The notes: generated by a model from the sequence alone, not told the origin. A stretch of 64,000 bases of DNA from Paracyclopina nana (GCA_019096065.1 JAGUCH010000006.1:1694001-1758000), one strand, 5' to 3'. Positions 24,501 through 36,265 are shown, counted from the first letter of the stretch. Made by a program: numbers and translations.

Positions 24501-27500
24501 TTTATTATGTTGGATAATTTGCTAATTGTTCAGACTATCAATAATCTTCAAAGTTTTAACTTAAAAGCAAAAAAAAGCTATGGGTAATATTTAGATTCCA
24601 ATAATTTTCATTCATATTTACTATTTGTGGTCAGGATTTTTTTCATCTGCCTCTCCTTTTTTAAAACAATTTTTTTTTAATTCTGACTTACAACTACTTG
24701 TTGTTCTCAAATTAACTCTGGAGGTTGTTCTTATTGGATCATTTGCAAATCTGATCTTGCTGTTTTTTCCGTTGCCCATCTCATAGCAGATTAGTAAGTT
24801 TTTAAATATTAAATCCATGCTCTCCAATCACCAAGCCTCGGTAGCGCAGTAGGCAGCGCGTCAGTCTCATAATCTGAAGGCCGTGAGTTCGAGCCTCACC
24901 CGGGGCAAATCTTTTACTTTTTTCCCTTCTTTTTCAGGAGACTTCTGTCGGAGCAGCAGAGAGCCAGGTCCAACTTGGAGCACTACGATGTTGAGAAGGT
25001 ACATTTTTTATACAATATTTAAAAGATCATTGCTAATTCGTTAGCTGCTACTAGCTATTTGTTTAAAAAAATTATAACATTCGTTGATAAATAATATTGT
25101 CTGATATTTCCATTTCACCACATATTATGAAGATTTAATCACTCGCTGTTTGTTTGTTCTTCCAAGATAATCTATTATGTAAGGTGATCTCTTATGACAG
25201 CTATGCTTTTAAACTCCATCTGACTTTGCTATGGAAGGGGTTCTGACGACAAAAGATTTGTGAGTTTCATAAAAAAGCTGCCAGATGATAGAACAGGCCT
25301 TTTGATGTGATTTTTGATGCAAAACGTGCAAGTCTGGTTAAGCTGATTAACAAGCAACTCCTCCTAGAGCCCCCAAAAAATGGAGCTAAATCTGATTTTG
25401 TATTGCCCGCCTTTTCACTGATGTAAGCAGCATTAGTGCCATAACTCAAATTGCGAAAGAGCAGATCGAGCAGTAGATTTTGATAAGTAGAACGTTCTCA
25501 AAACTCAGTTCCTAAAAACAGCCTAAAGGGCTAGCCAACAGTACGGCAGGTGCCCATTTTTGTTCCACCGATTATTATATCATGTTATGCTATTTTTTTA
25601 ATCTGGTGTCTTGTAACTTTACCGAGAAACTATGAACACCTCAAATTTTCGTTCCTATTGGAGCTGTAGTTTGAGGTGTACCTTAGTTAATTATTTCCAA
25701 CAAAGTTCAGTTGCTATCTGGGCAACATTGTTGCTGAATGCTAATTATCTTGTTTGTTTTTTCCAGAACCTTTCCTCGGATTCCGATGCTTCCAATCGTG
25801 ACCTGCAGCAATGGTAAGCTATGTGATCAAAAATACAAAACTAATGGTCCCGCCCGGGATCGAACCGGGGACCTTCTGCGTGTAAAGCAGACGTGATAAC
25901 CACTACACTACAGGACCAGTTAAAGAAAACAATGTCGCTATAGGGGATTAGAAATCTGACGTAACTGAAGTTGTCTTCATTTTGCTAGTGTAGCTTGCCT
26001 AAAATTATTTAGATCGTACTAATAATAATATAACTCTTTTATTCATCAGATATTTATGTAAGCATTTGTTATTTAAATAATGCTATGTGCCTAAATGATG
26101 TGTCCAATCACCTAAAGAGCACTTTTCTGCATATATTTTGTTACAGTTCACCTTTCTTACTTGAACAGATTTAGGTATCTTTATAGAAAGGTGAAGCGAC
26201 GTTTTCGGACGTCAGTTCAACTGTAGTGTAATGTCAGGAGCGCGCGAGCGTAGTTGATCCGTGTCTTGTATTTGTTGAAAAACTTAATTTAAGGCCCAAA
26301 GTAGCCAGCTTTAACTAACAATACAATCACTTTTAATTAGCAAAAGCCATACTGGAAGCACTTAAAGTGGTGCGTTGTGTTGCCCCACATTCAACCCTAA
26401 CGCCAGCCACAACATTCACTACAAATTGGAATTTCAGGCAATGTAAGGCTCAAAATATGGTAAATGACAATGAAGTATAACCATCTGCTGCCGCTTAAAA
26501 AGCAAAGCACGCTAAGATATTACTTTGCGACTTATAATCACTATAAAAATTGACTTTCGTGGACGTTCCGATTAAGGCAGCAGTGAGACGTCCAAAAACT
26601 TTCGTAATTAGTCGTTGGGCTAGATATGGGGTCTGTTTACTGTTTTTACTATTGTCAGATAGTAAAATCGGACTTGATTGTATTTTTGAATGGATTGCTA
26701 TGGCTATTTTTACTCAAAGTTCTGTATAGCTGTATTGGCCATTTAAATAAGCGAAGCAGTCGTGGCCGAGTGGTTAAGGCGTTGGACTTGAAATCCAATG
26801 GGGTTTCCCCGCGCAGGTTCGAATCCTGCCGGCTGCGAAATTAACTTTTTCTCTTTTTCTCCTCAGGCAAACTATCACTCAACCCAGTTTGGATTATCCT
26901 GATCATGCAAAATCATCTTCTTCGTCCAGAAATAAGCATCGTGCTGCCAATGGAGTTGATGTGAAAGCTGTAAGACACGCACAAGTGTTTTGAAAGTATT
27001 CTTATTATTGAAAATATTTTTGTTGCAGAAAGCCTTTCGTGATTCATCATCGCCGAATTCAACTGATCTCTCGTTGCCAAGGTCATACAGAAGGCCAAAC
27101 CAAAGGTATTTTACGGCAATGGAATCGTCTGGACCAGAAGTGCCTCCATTAAGGTAAGCCAGGTGCGTTCTATCTGTCTAGGATGCAACATTTGATTTTT
27201 ATCATAGGTCCACAATTGCCAAAGTTCGCGATTTGCACATTTCTGATAGAGACCGGAAGAAATCCAACGAAAGGAAAGCAAGTGGTGGTGGTCAGGCTGC
27301 TACTACTGCTTCTAGCCAGCTGTATCCTTACAAATTCGGGTGTGCCACATTGCCAACAAAATTGAAGCAAGCTCAAAATGGGAAACTGGGAGCGTTCAAG
27401 CAAGCCTCTACTTCCCAATTATTGCCTAAGAGTGTTAGCAAATCTGCTACGAATGTGAGGAAGCTTTCCGCTCAGCGACAAGTGTCTGCACCGCAAATTG

Positions 27501-29707
27501 GCCAGCAGCTTCCCGAAGAGCTGCGACAGGTGTACCAAAAAATCAAAGGGGGGCAGAAAGTCGTCGTGCCCAAAGATGCGAAGAAGTCGTTCGGCTTAAA
27601 CAATGTTTTGGAAAAGCCCGATGTTTCGCCCAGACCATCTCCAACGCTGAGGAAGGATGCTATCAAACCGGCTAGTCATTTCTCAGAATTTCGAGGGTAC
27701 GAGAAAGCTGTACCCCGCCAACTTTGCGTAAGTCACTTCTCTCAGATCAATACAAGATGAAGATATCTTTAGTGATCGTGTTTGTTTAGGCTCCCAATGC
27801 TGATCACTCCCCGCGAAGCCAAGATGGAGACAAAACCGAGTTCAGAACAATTCCTGAGATGAGCTCAATGACCGATGATGATTTCAAAAATATGACGGAA
27901 AATTCGTCTGCCTTCAATACTGAGCCTCCCATGAATGCTGGGTTCTTGTAAGATTTATTTGATTTGTTTTTTCACCACTCTGGCTAATTTTCGCCTTCCC
28001 TTAGGCGTCCTGTACCACCAAAGTTTCAAAGGCCAACGACTCTTCCTCATGGCGATATTTACCTTCCAAGAGTGCCTCAGCCTCAAAATGGACCGCGTTA
28101 TGCGTCTACCCCAAAAGATGGGCCAGCTTATCGAACAGCTAAGCTACGCCAAGATTTTCTGAACGACAACAAAAATTCTTCATTCGTTGCGCTGATGAAC
28201 CAAAATAAGTAGGACTTTTAACTGACTCATTTACTCGATTAAACGAAATCTTTTATAGGGTCAATACCGCTGATGTGGCTCAAGATTTCGATAATGGAGC
28301 TGTTATCACGTCTTCCCCTGTTACCAAGACAGCCCCAGTTTCCTTTCCTCCGCCTATGAACGCTGGAGGTGTGAATGTCAACGCTTGGGAGGGCCAAAGG
28401 AAGCAACCGGTTGTACTTTCTAGCTCCAATGCTGAATATGAGTTCTACTCAAACCAGAAAAATCCCAATATGGAGCCCCAGCAATTTGAGCAGGAATATT
28501 TCTCAACTGTTGCTCCCGTTGATGTCGATGAAGCCATCAACAATGACAAATCTGCTTCTGATCCACCAAGTCAAATGTGGGCAACAGTTGAAAGTGGAAC
28601 CGCCATCGAGGGCGAAGAAGGGTGGAATCCAGTGAATAATTTCGATGCAGATGTCCCACAGGGCGACTATGTGGCTGAGCCTCAAAATGATTGGCCAGCC
28701 GAAGAAGAAAATGAACCGGCTCCAAATGATGCTGAGCTCAATGATTGGGGTGCTACTCCCCAAGCAGATGCTGACGCTAACGGCCAGTCCAAACAAGAAG
28801 AAAATGATTGGGCTACAGTAAATGAGCCTCAAGCATCGGAATATGATCAAAATGGAGGAGAGGCTGGCGGATTTCAAACTCTTCCTGCTTGGGGCGATGA
28901 TCAAGGTGAGGATGATCAAGCTCAAATTGAAGCCGAGGCAACTGAGCCGGCTGGTGAGGAGTGGCAAGAACAATCCGAATATGCTACGGCTACTGGAGAT
29001 ACCCTGGATCCGAAACCTTCAACCGATAATGATCGTAATGAAGATACTGGCAACTTTGTGACAATGCCGGTGAATGATCCGCAGGAGACCAATGATGATT
29101 ACCACCAGGAGGAGCTTGACCAAATCTCTCAAGTTGACGGGGCTAGTGAATGGATCAACAAGAGCTTTGGTCAGCCGTATTCTTCTCCTTCGAGGAAATT
29201 CGGATCTCCTCGCAAGTTCCACAGCTTGGATCTCAATCTCAATACTGATGGAGCTGGCAGCATTTCTGGGGTCAGTGAGTTCTCCAACCTCAGCAATACG
29301 TGGAAGCAAATTGCTCTGATGAAGCACAAGCCATCCTGGATGTATTCCTCTGCTTGGTCAAGGAGAACCAGTGATGCCAGTTTCATCAGCGGAGCCCAAG
29401 AGATTGAGGATCTTTATTGCGACGATGAAATCGATCAAAATTTGGAGAACGATCCAAACATGATGCTATCGGCTTACTATCAAAACATGGCTGCCTCTAA
29501 TAACAACGATGTGCACTTTCCAGAGAGGCCCTGCCTTACCGACAGAGGTATGTACATGAAGCTTCATTATCATAGCTTTCTGATTCATGATTTTTCATCT
29601 GTGCAGATTCGGTATTGAGCATGGATATTCCAAGCACGGGGCCTACCTCACTTCGCAGCGAAATGGGTGATGATATGGAGCCGATACAAGAAGTAAATGG
29701 AAGATAA
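18568..29707 (+). CDS. ankyrin-repeat protein resembling the N-terminus of TEX14
   Basis: Twelve exons (18568-18814, 20025-20265, 23595-23891, 24938-24998, 25767-25813, 26867-26969, 27029-27153, 27208-27727, 27790-27947, 28005-28208, 28259-29547, 29607-29707) join with matching phases to 1130 residues. Residues about 58-165 form three ankyrin repeats with phrases (NCLGQTPLFVA, LGADPN, GGDLSIHD) that align with the ankyrin module of vertebrate TEX14, a germ-cell intercellular-bridge protein. Unlike TEX14 there is no kinase-like domain anywhere. The remainder is Ser/Arg-rich, then basic and Pro-rich (exon 8), then strongly acidic with repeated NDW motifs (exon 11). The function is therefore unknown; the ankyrin part probably binds a protein partner. 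The ATG at 18568 is the first in the open exon. The relation to TEX14 is from reading only; a generic ankyrin protein is the alternative. Confidence 0.85.
18815..20024 (+). other. intron 1 of the TEX14-like gene
   Basis: Starts GTGATT and ends TTTTATAG. Nothing recognisable lies inside apart from a short CTG run near 18950-18961. Confidence 0.7.
20266..23594 (+). other. intron 2 of the TEX14-like gene (3.3 kb)
   Basis: Starts GTAAGT and ends TTTTGCAG. No exon, RNA gene or mobile element was recognised within it. Confidence 0.7.
24293..24364 (+). tRNA. initiator tRNA-Met (CAT)
   Basis: A 72-nt gene in intron 3 of the TEX14-like gene. It has the AGCAGAGTGGCGCAG start, CAT anticodon in the GGGCCCATAACCC stem-loop with three G-C pairs, and ATCGAAA in place of TTCGA in the T-arm, all marks of eukaryotic initiator tRNA. 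The acceptor stem AGCAGAG pairs with CTCTGCT. It is followed after 2 nt by seven Ts (24367-24373), a Pol III terminator, and then CAG. Confidence 0.95.
24835..24907 (+). tRNA. elongator tRNA-Met (CAT)
   Basis: A 73-nt gene in the same intron as the initiator tRNA. It has anticodon CAT in the loop CTCATAA, A-box GTAGCGCAGTAGG and B-box GTTCGAGCC. Acceptor stem GCCTCGG pairs with CCGGGGC. T-runs begin 4 nt after its end. The next coding exon begins at 24938, only 30 nt downstream, so the terminator Ts form the polypyrimidine tract of the host gene. Confidence 0.95.
25845..25917 (-). tRNA. tRNA-Val (TAC)
   Basis: A 73-nt gene on the minus strand, in intron 5 of the TEX14-like gene. Anticodon TAC lies in the loop TTTACAC; the D-arm is TAGTGTAGTGG and the T-arm GGTTCGATCCC. 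Acceptor stem GGTCCTG pairs with CGGGACC. It starts 31 nt after the end of exon 5 and is antisense to the host. T-runs follow on the minus strand at about 25837-25840 and 25829-25833. Confidence 0.95.
26756..26837 (+). tRNA. tRNA-Ser (TGA)
   Basis: An 82-nt gene with the long variable arm of serine tRNAs, anticodon TGA (loop CTTGAAA) and B-box GGTTCGAATCC. Acceptor stem GCAGTCG pairs with CGGCTGC. It lies in intron 5 of the TEX14-like gene. Exon 6 begins at 26867, 29 nt after the tRNA; the T5 run at 26846-26850 can serve both as Pol III terminator and as part of the polypyrimidine tract. Confidence 0.95.
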
Positions 29708-29768
29708 TTCCGGTGAAAATATGCTATTTTTGACCAGTTTTTTGTAGCGTCATCCAGAATTAGAGAGA

Positions 29769-29774
29769 AATAAA
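29769..29774 (+). terminator. polyadenylation signal of the TEX14-like gene
   Basis: AATAAA 62 bp after the stop codon and about 118 bp before the stop codon of the convergent SLC4 gene. Confidence 0.65.
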
Positions 29775-29891
29775 CGTTAACATGTAATTACGTCGTTTCA
29801 GATTAAGGATGGCCATTTTATGCTGTAGAGGTATATTTGATAAATATTACATGTCAAAGTTTTAAAAAATGATTTGAATTATCTTTGTCAA

Positions 29892-32800
29892 TTAGGCAGG
29901 TGATGAAACACTGTCATACTTGCTATCCTCGTCTGCAGTGTGTTGATTGCAACTTTCCTCAGCGTAGGAAAATGAATCTTTTCTAGAAGGGGCACATGCA
30001 GCCCTAATTTTCTTACCATTTCCTGGCAGGCTCTTCCAGACACTTGTTCGCGTCAGTTCCTCGGTGATGTTGATGCCCGACGAAGCATCAGGTAATTCGC
30101 CCAGAGTAGCATCTATTGGAATAGTCATGACGTTGCCATTTGCCATAGTAACTCGAACCTTCCCCTGACTTCGTAGAGACTAAAAAAGAGGCATTTAAAT
30201 GTATTTTAGCATTCTCAGAACTCGGATCACACCTTTTTGTCCTCACTGTCCAGCTGCTCTTTTCTTTTCATGGAGGGCAGAATGTCGTCCAAAATTCTTA
30301 GTTCACTCTCGGTAAAAAGATATTCGAGTAGCTTTCTAATTCCCATCATTACGACCAACTAGAAAAGGTAATGCACAAATATTATATCAGCATACATTGA
30401 AAAGGCCTACTGTTTACCATGATTGGAAACATGATGGAAACTTTCTTTGTGTCCATAATTACCCATAAGCCAATAAGAGAAACCAGTTGAATGAGTGTGA
30501 ACAAGTTGACCCTGCTTAAAGGTACTCTTCTTAAATACGTCAAGTCGGGCTGGTACTTTTCAGGCATGAGGAAAAGGCAGAGTCTGTCAAACATTTGAAG
30601 GCCGTTGAGTGAGGTCACTCCCATGAAGAGGAAAAGGCCGAACAGGACTGGCATGGGAATGTAAGTTAGCATCGGTGCCATGAATACAGAAAGGCCAATA
30701 AGTATGAAAATTGCCACGTGCGTGACTCTCTGCTCTCGAATGCCCAAAAACCTCGGCTTCTCTCCAGGGGCTGCAGACTCAGTTTCCAGTGTGAGTGACT
30801 TGACATGATTGATGGAAGGAACGGTCGAGGCCTCGCACCAAGGCATACCAAACATTGAGCAAACAACGATCATGACAGCCACAACGAGCAAGTCGAGGTG
30901 ATAACCACACCCTTTCTACAGAGCCCAAATTAATTAGGTAGCATGAACTATTACCATGCTAATTTTGTGTGCGTACCTTCAGCAAATGTTCCTTTCTGTT
31001 GACTATAACCACAGTAATCTGTTGATCCATGAATACGAGAATGGTTGCAAGTAGAGCAGGGAAGAATGCGAACAAAGTCGACCACCAAGGATTATTGCCA
31101 ATGGGGTGAACCAGCCAGTTTCTCTCGCTAATAGTGGGAGCAAAGTTTGAAGGCACTTGCAACTTTGGAGTGGCCACGTTGAGCCAGACGTCAACTCCAG
31201 TCATTGTTACCATAGCTATGATGACTGCAAAATCAGCCAAAAATCCCCTTATAGCATTTGAGAAAAAGCTGGAGGTGCGAAATTGCTTCAGGCCCATCAC
31301 GATAGCAAATGTCCCAATGAAAAGGAGCACGCTTGCCAGCCAAACGTTAGGTTGATAATGACATCCTTGAGTTTGCCAACCATGAATGACACTGCCATTT
31401 TCTGCCACAAACTGGAGAGGAGGAGAATTTTAGAGAAGAGTAAAAAGTGCATTTTTCTGTCTCACCGAGCATTTGAACTTGTTGTAGCCATATGTGAAGT
31501 TTTCAGCGAGGAAATTCTCGTCAGTGCCGAAAACGAGCTTTTCTTCCGGATTTATGGGGTCGCAAACGCACTCGCTCTGATGCAATGGAAACTCATTACC
31601 GAGAGAAACTACTTTTTCGATGGCACTCTTGATAAAAATCACCGCAATGAGCAGTGCAAAGTTCTCTTCTGTGAACCGGGTAATGTAGCACACCACTGCA
31701 CTCACATCCGTCGCCACAAAAATGAGCAGAATTATGGCCACCCATAAACCAATACTCAACCTGAACGACAGGTATTCCCACCCGAAAGATCTAAGCAAAT
31801 AAGTTACGTAATCACCTCTATAATGCGCATTTTAATTAAATCACCTGCACAACTCGTACATGATTGCCTCGTAAACCAAAATAGGCCCAGTTGGGCCCAG
31901 AATCGACAACGGTTGGCCCGAAAACAGTCCGTAGGCCACGCCCACTGCCATACTACCGAGAAGGCATTCGATTACCGAAATGTGATTCTCCGTGGCCTCT
32001 CCCAAAAGCCCACCAAACGTCACTACTGGAGCCAGTACAGCAAAGTACATGAATAACACTGATGCCAGACATTGCAGGGAAAGTGCATCAAGAAAGTCGG
32101 AGCCATAGCTAAATCATATAGGAGGAAAATTGCGCTCAAGTCAATTTGATACGATTAGGCATAGATAAATTACAAGGGGGCCTTTCTTTTGATGTCGTTG
32201 ATGAGGCCACCACAGAAGCGTTTCGTTAGCACCAGTCCAGCATCTGCTCGCGATTTCTCCCTTAGCTCGTCTTCGCTCATATTGGCCAGTGGAGGCTGCG
32301 GATTCTTTCTGGCATCTTGCGAGGCTGTGGCAACAGGTGGCTCAATCCGGATGGTCGGATCCCATGCACCGGGAGGAATGACGGTGACAGAATCCAGGAA
32401 TTCGTCAATGCCCGAAATTATGTGCTTCTGAGTGTTGGCCTTGTAGGCCAATTCACGGAATACCTCGTCCGTAAAGCATGTGGCTATCGATCGTCCAATT
32501 TCTTTGTACTGGTTACAACTCTTGGTCTGCGTATAGCCACAAAAAAGGAATTTCCATTTACAGTCCTCGCACGAGAACGACGACCAATTTTACTTACCGG
32601 GGGCCCCAATAAGATAAAGATAAATCTAGTGGGCAGTGGCACTTCAGTCAGGTCTCCTAAGTGCAAGGCCTTGTTTAGCCTGATGAAGGCTGAAACGGGA
32701 TTTACGAGACCATCCAATTCACCAATGAGAATGTTGCCAGCCTCGGCATCTTTGGGAAGCTTTTTCATGAAGTGCACATTAGCCTAAAATTATAGCTACA

Positions 32801-34896
32801 TATAAGCTTAAAATACTTATCAAATATTCTTGCAAATTAGAGCACTACAAAGCACGAGATCTTTTTGATCCTCATTATTCCCTATGTAAAAAAATGCTAT
32901 TATACTACTGTACCCTTGGAGTGCTTTCTTGTGTTGCCACCGAGCTATTTGAGCCAGCTATGTCCTCGCCACTCCCTTTCTGGTTTTTAGAACGCTTTTT
33001 GAAAGCCAAATCTTGTCCAAAGAGACCTGCTTGAAAATTCAACATAAATCTTTGTTTTGAACAATTTAGCCAAAAAAAAAATATATATACTTTTTGAGGA
33101 AGAAGAGGAAATTGAGTGGTCTGTAAACGATCTAAACAGGTTTTCTTTTGAGTGAACCGACTCAAAGAGATGGCTCTTTTTCTTCATTAAAGCATCCTTG
33201 ACGAGGCCTCTTAAGTTAAATGGAAGAACATTGCTATTAACCAGGCTGTCTAGCAGAAGATCTGCAATATCATCCAAGCTGAAAAGGGGGCATCAAAGAA
33301 TATCATTCAATTGAAATGTAGCATGGAAAAGCAGATAACCAATAAAATTGAGCCCTCCATCAATTAAATAATTTGATCTGATTGAGCATTACCTAGATGC
33401 ATCCATGTCTAGTAAAATGGCTCCTTTTGTCAGAAGATTTCTCAACTCCATCAATGAATGTAATGAAAGAGTGGCAACGTGAGGCTTTGACCAACGATTA
33501 CCATTGTCTTCAACATCCTCTTCAAACTTCACCCACCTAAATTAACGACTCAAAAGCGCTCGCTTAATTAGACCTAATTATAATTCGGCCATACCTTGCA
33601 GTTTCTTTCCATTCAAAATCACCTTGTCCATTGGACACTAATTGTTCCATCTCGCAAAAAACGGGATGAGGAGAATGCCCAGATCCTTCATAATCAGGCC
33701 CAAGAATGAACTGCACCTTTCTCCCAGGTGGAGTGGCTAAGAAATGTAGAGTGGTATTCATTCAAATGCACATCTCATGTATTATGCGAACCTGGTCTTC
33801 GAGGTAATTTTTCCCCAGTCACCGAAGGAATTTTTTCATTCGCACCACTTTTCTTTCTACTTTTGCCTTCCGAACACAGACGAGCATTGTGATGCTCTAT
33901 TTTCAGGGAAAATTGTATAGCAAAATAATGATTAATTATGGGCAAAAATAGTTCAGTACCAGAAAAATCCTGCAAAGACATTCTTTGCTGCACAGCAACA
34001 TCCTCAGCTTTTGGATCTTTCGAGCCTTCATTTTTTGTAAACGAAGAAAATGAAGTTTGCCTCCAAGGCCTGGAAAAAAAGGTGAGTGCATAGCGTCTAG
34101 TGTAAAATAATTCTAATGAGTCCAAGGGTCTTGAGCTCGATTGAACCAGAACTGTACACTTTGTTCCTGAGTGCCCCAGGCCCAGTTATGCATGTTCAGC
34201 ATCACCCAGGTACAAATGTACACCAAGTTTAGGAAGTACTTTCAACAGTTTTGTCTGCTTTGAGCTAGCTTTGACCGACCTAAGAAGGGTATATACTACA
34301 TACAGGTAACGGATCTTGCTAGGAAGGTTGCTTAATGTTATATGGTATCTTTGTCCCTTTTTAAACACTTCCTGGTGATTCCAATATGTAAGGTAAAATT
34401 ATTTGTAAAATAGTTCCTTACCATGCCATTATTTTCTGGGCCTCTACGGCGGCAGTTTCCAAGACATACGACATTTTTTGCGGGGAAAATTTTCGGCCAA
34501 GAGAAGAGAATGAATTTGGTCGTTTTCGCTCATCTTTGCTCGCTGATCCTGGAATGCTTTCATCCTCCTTCTTTTCCACAGAGATTTTTCGCTCAGTACT
34601 ATCGAAGCCATATGATATGGACACTTGTCGTCGCACCACAGGCTGCAAAGCACAGAGGTTTTGAAATAGAAAACTTTTTACAAATAGACGCAGTCTACAA
34701 ATTACTTTCTAAAAAATCTTGGGATTTAGGAAGGTACATTCAAGTCCTTTCCAGCACAAACATACATTGATATTATTTTATTTTGGTCTTACCATAATCG
34801 ACTATTTTTTATAATCGTAGGTATCCTCACCCAAAGCTTTTGGTTGATAGACTGCCCCTCATCTCGTTTGTTCAACGCGCAACGTTTTGGTGGCAT
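29892..34896 (-). CDS. SLC4 family sodium bicarbonate transporter (NBC/NDCBE/NDAE type)
   Basis: Sixteen exons (34831-34896, 34422-34642, 33960-34069, 33792-33896, 33595-33736, 33393-33536, 33091-33278, 32914-33026, 32598-32783, 32174-32526, 31845-32108, 31466-31790, 30977-31411, 30418-30915, 30233-30358, 29892-30179) join in frame to 1187 residues, usual for Na-coupled SLC4 proteins. Seen: cytoplasmic domain with WVKFEEDVE and [23 protein letters not shown] and [18 protein letters not shown]; membrane domain opening [20 protein letters not shown] and [11 protein letters not shown]; a Cys-containing extracellular loop with an NFT glycosylation site. The family carries bicarbonate across the plasma membrane for pH control. 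The bicarbonate/NDCBE subgroup fits better than chloride exchangers (AE), but stoichiometry cannot be read. The His-rich motif of the N-terminal domain is eroded (exon 4). Exon 1 (22 codons) is the least certain part. Confidence 0.93.
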
Positions 34897-35590
34897 CGTC
34901 GAAAATTCCAGCAGATCTTTTGCTTGCGACGCCTTTTGGCTACTTCTAGCTGGAGCAAACCACTTTGAGTAAATTATATGTTTTGCACCCTCAGCTTTGC
35001 GATCAGCAATTCAGCATTTCGCGTAACTGCATCAACCTGCTTTGAACTAGTTGATCAACATTAAGATCAGCTGTTCAGTTAAAAAAATGTATCTGTAGTA
35101 TTCACAAGGAAAATGTATCATGTTTACTGATGAACATATCTAGCAGCTTAATATAAAATATGGCATTACTCATATATAACATATACTCAACGTTCATCGA
35201 GCTAATGATGACTGAAAGCACAATATCTCTTTTCATCATGATGTTGAACAATATGTAATTATTAATATTTCTCTTAAAAGTCGTGTTACTTCACTAAATA
35301 GGCTCTGATGATGGACGTATGCTCAAGTCACGTATCAGCCATAAATCATGTCCCGGATAATGCTCAAGTTTTTTCATGCAGTGTCCGATCAAGTACTGAT
35401 TCATTCTTTTTTGTGAATGGCGATGCATGCAGCCTGACTGAATAAGTGTATATATCTAGAGGGCGAAATTACGTCAAAAGGGCTGCTCACAACGCCACGA
35501 GCCGTAAGAAAGGCTTTCCTGGCTCTCCGAATGCAGACGGACGGTTATACTTCAGTTACGAGCGACGAGCCCTACCGAATAGACGCCAAA
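34897..35590. other. intergenic region with promoters of divergent genes
   Basis: Separates the SLC4 start (minus) from the knottin-like precursor (plus). A TATATA at about 35449-35454, 140 bp before the ATG of the latter, may be its TATA element. No other feature was recognised. Confidence 0.4.
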
Positions 35591-36265
35591 ATGTTCATTC
35601 AAGGACTAGCCGCAGTTCTCTGCCTCATTTTGGTCTGCACTACAAATACCCAAGCCTACAATGACGATTCCCCATTATATAAATGGTCGCCACGATTCCT
35701 GTACGGACGATCGTCAGGCCCAATTTATACCACAAATGGAATACCACAAAGAGTAATTTTACAATAGGCTAGCTTTTTCCCTAATGCTGCTACATGTATT
35801 TTCTGTAGGCCTCGCGTTATGTTCAACTCTACGGACTGCCATCAATGGGCTCGTCAGGTTATGATTTCGAGGGATCTTTGGCCTCCAGAAATCCTGGCTT
35901 CTACTCTAGACCGGTAATTAAACGAGCCAATACAACTACGTCTGGTACGTCTATATCATGTATCATATTCAGGACCAGATGAAACGATCTGCATGCGTTG
36001 GCATCGGAGAGCAATGTGTCATCCGCTCTGGATTGATGGGGACAGTGATGAAAATCTCCTGCTGCCCAGGATCTACTTGCACCTTGATTGGCCATAGCTT
36101 TACCTGTGTGCCCAATGTGGAAGAAGATTACGATGCTGACAGGTGATATTAAACAATCACTACACGAGAATAAGCATATGAGTGTTCCTACGTTTATATA
36201 GCGAGAATAATGATTACATTGCCAACAACCCGAAGGCGAGAGAGGCTGATTACACCAAAAAGTAA
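35591..36265 (+). CDS. secreted six-cysteine (knottin-like) peptide precursor
   Basis: Four exons (35591-35752, 35809-35913, 35973-36142, 36202-36265) join to 166 residues. Residues 1-22 are a clear signal peptide ending TQA. A Tyr/Gly/Ser-rich propeptide follows, with a GR site at 39-40 that could give an amidated peptide. A dibasic KR at 93-94 precedes the only cysteines after the signal peptide: 97, 104, 119, 120, 125 and 134 (C-X6-C-X14-CC-X4-C-X8-C), the order of an inhibitor cystine knot. The C-terminal 30 residues are acidic. The layout (signal, propeptide, dibasic site, knot) is that of a secreted neuropeptide-like or defence peptide; similar folds occur in venoms, but nothing here shows venom use. 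I do not recognise the family. A secreted, processed product is well supported; the activity is unknown. Confidence 0.85.

Noticed and set aside
28503-28973. 156-codon minus-strand frame rich in Ile, Leu and Phe
   Set aside because: It is antisense to the acidic exon 11 of the TEX14-like gene, whose exon phases fit on both sides.
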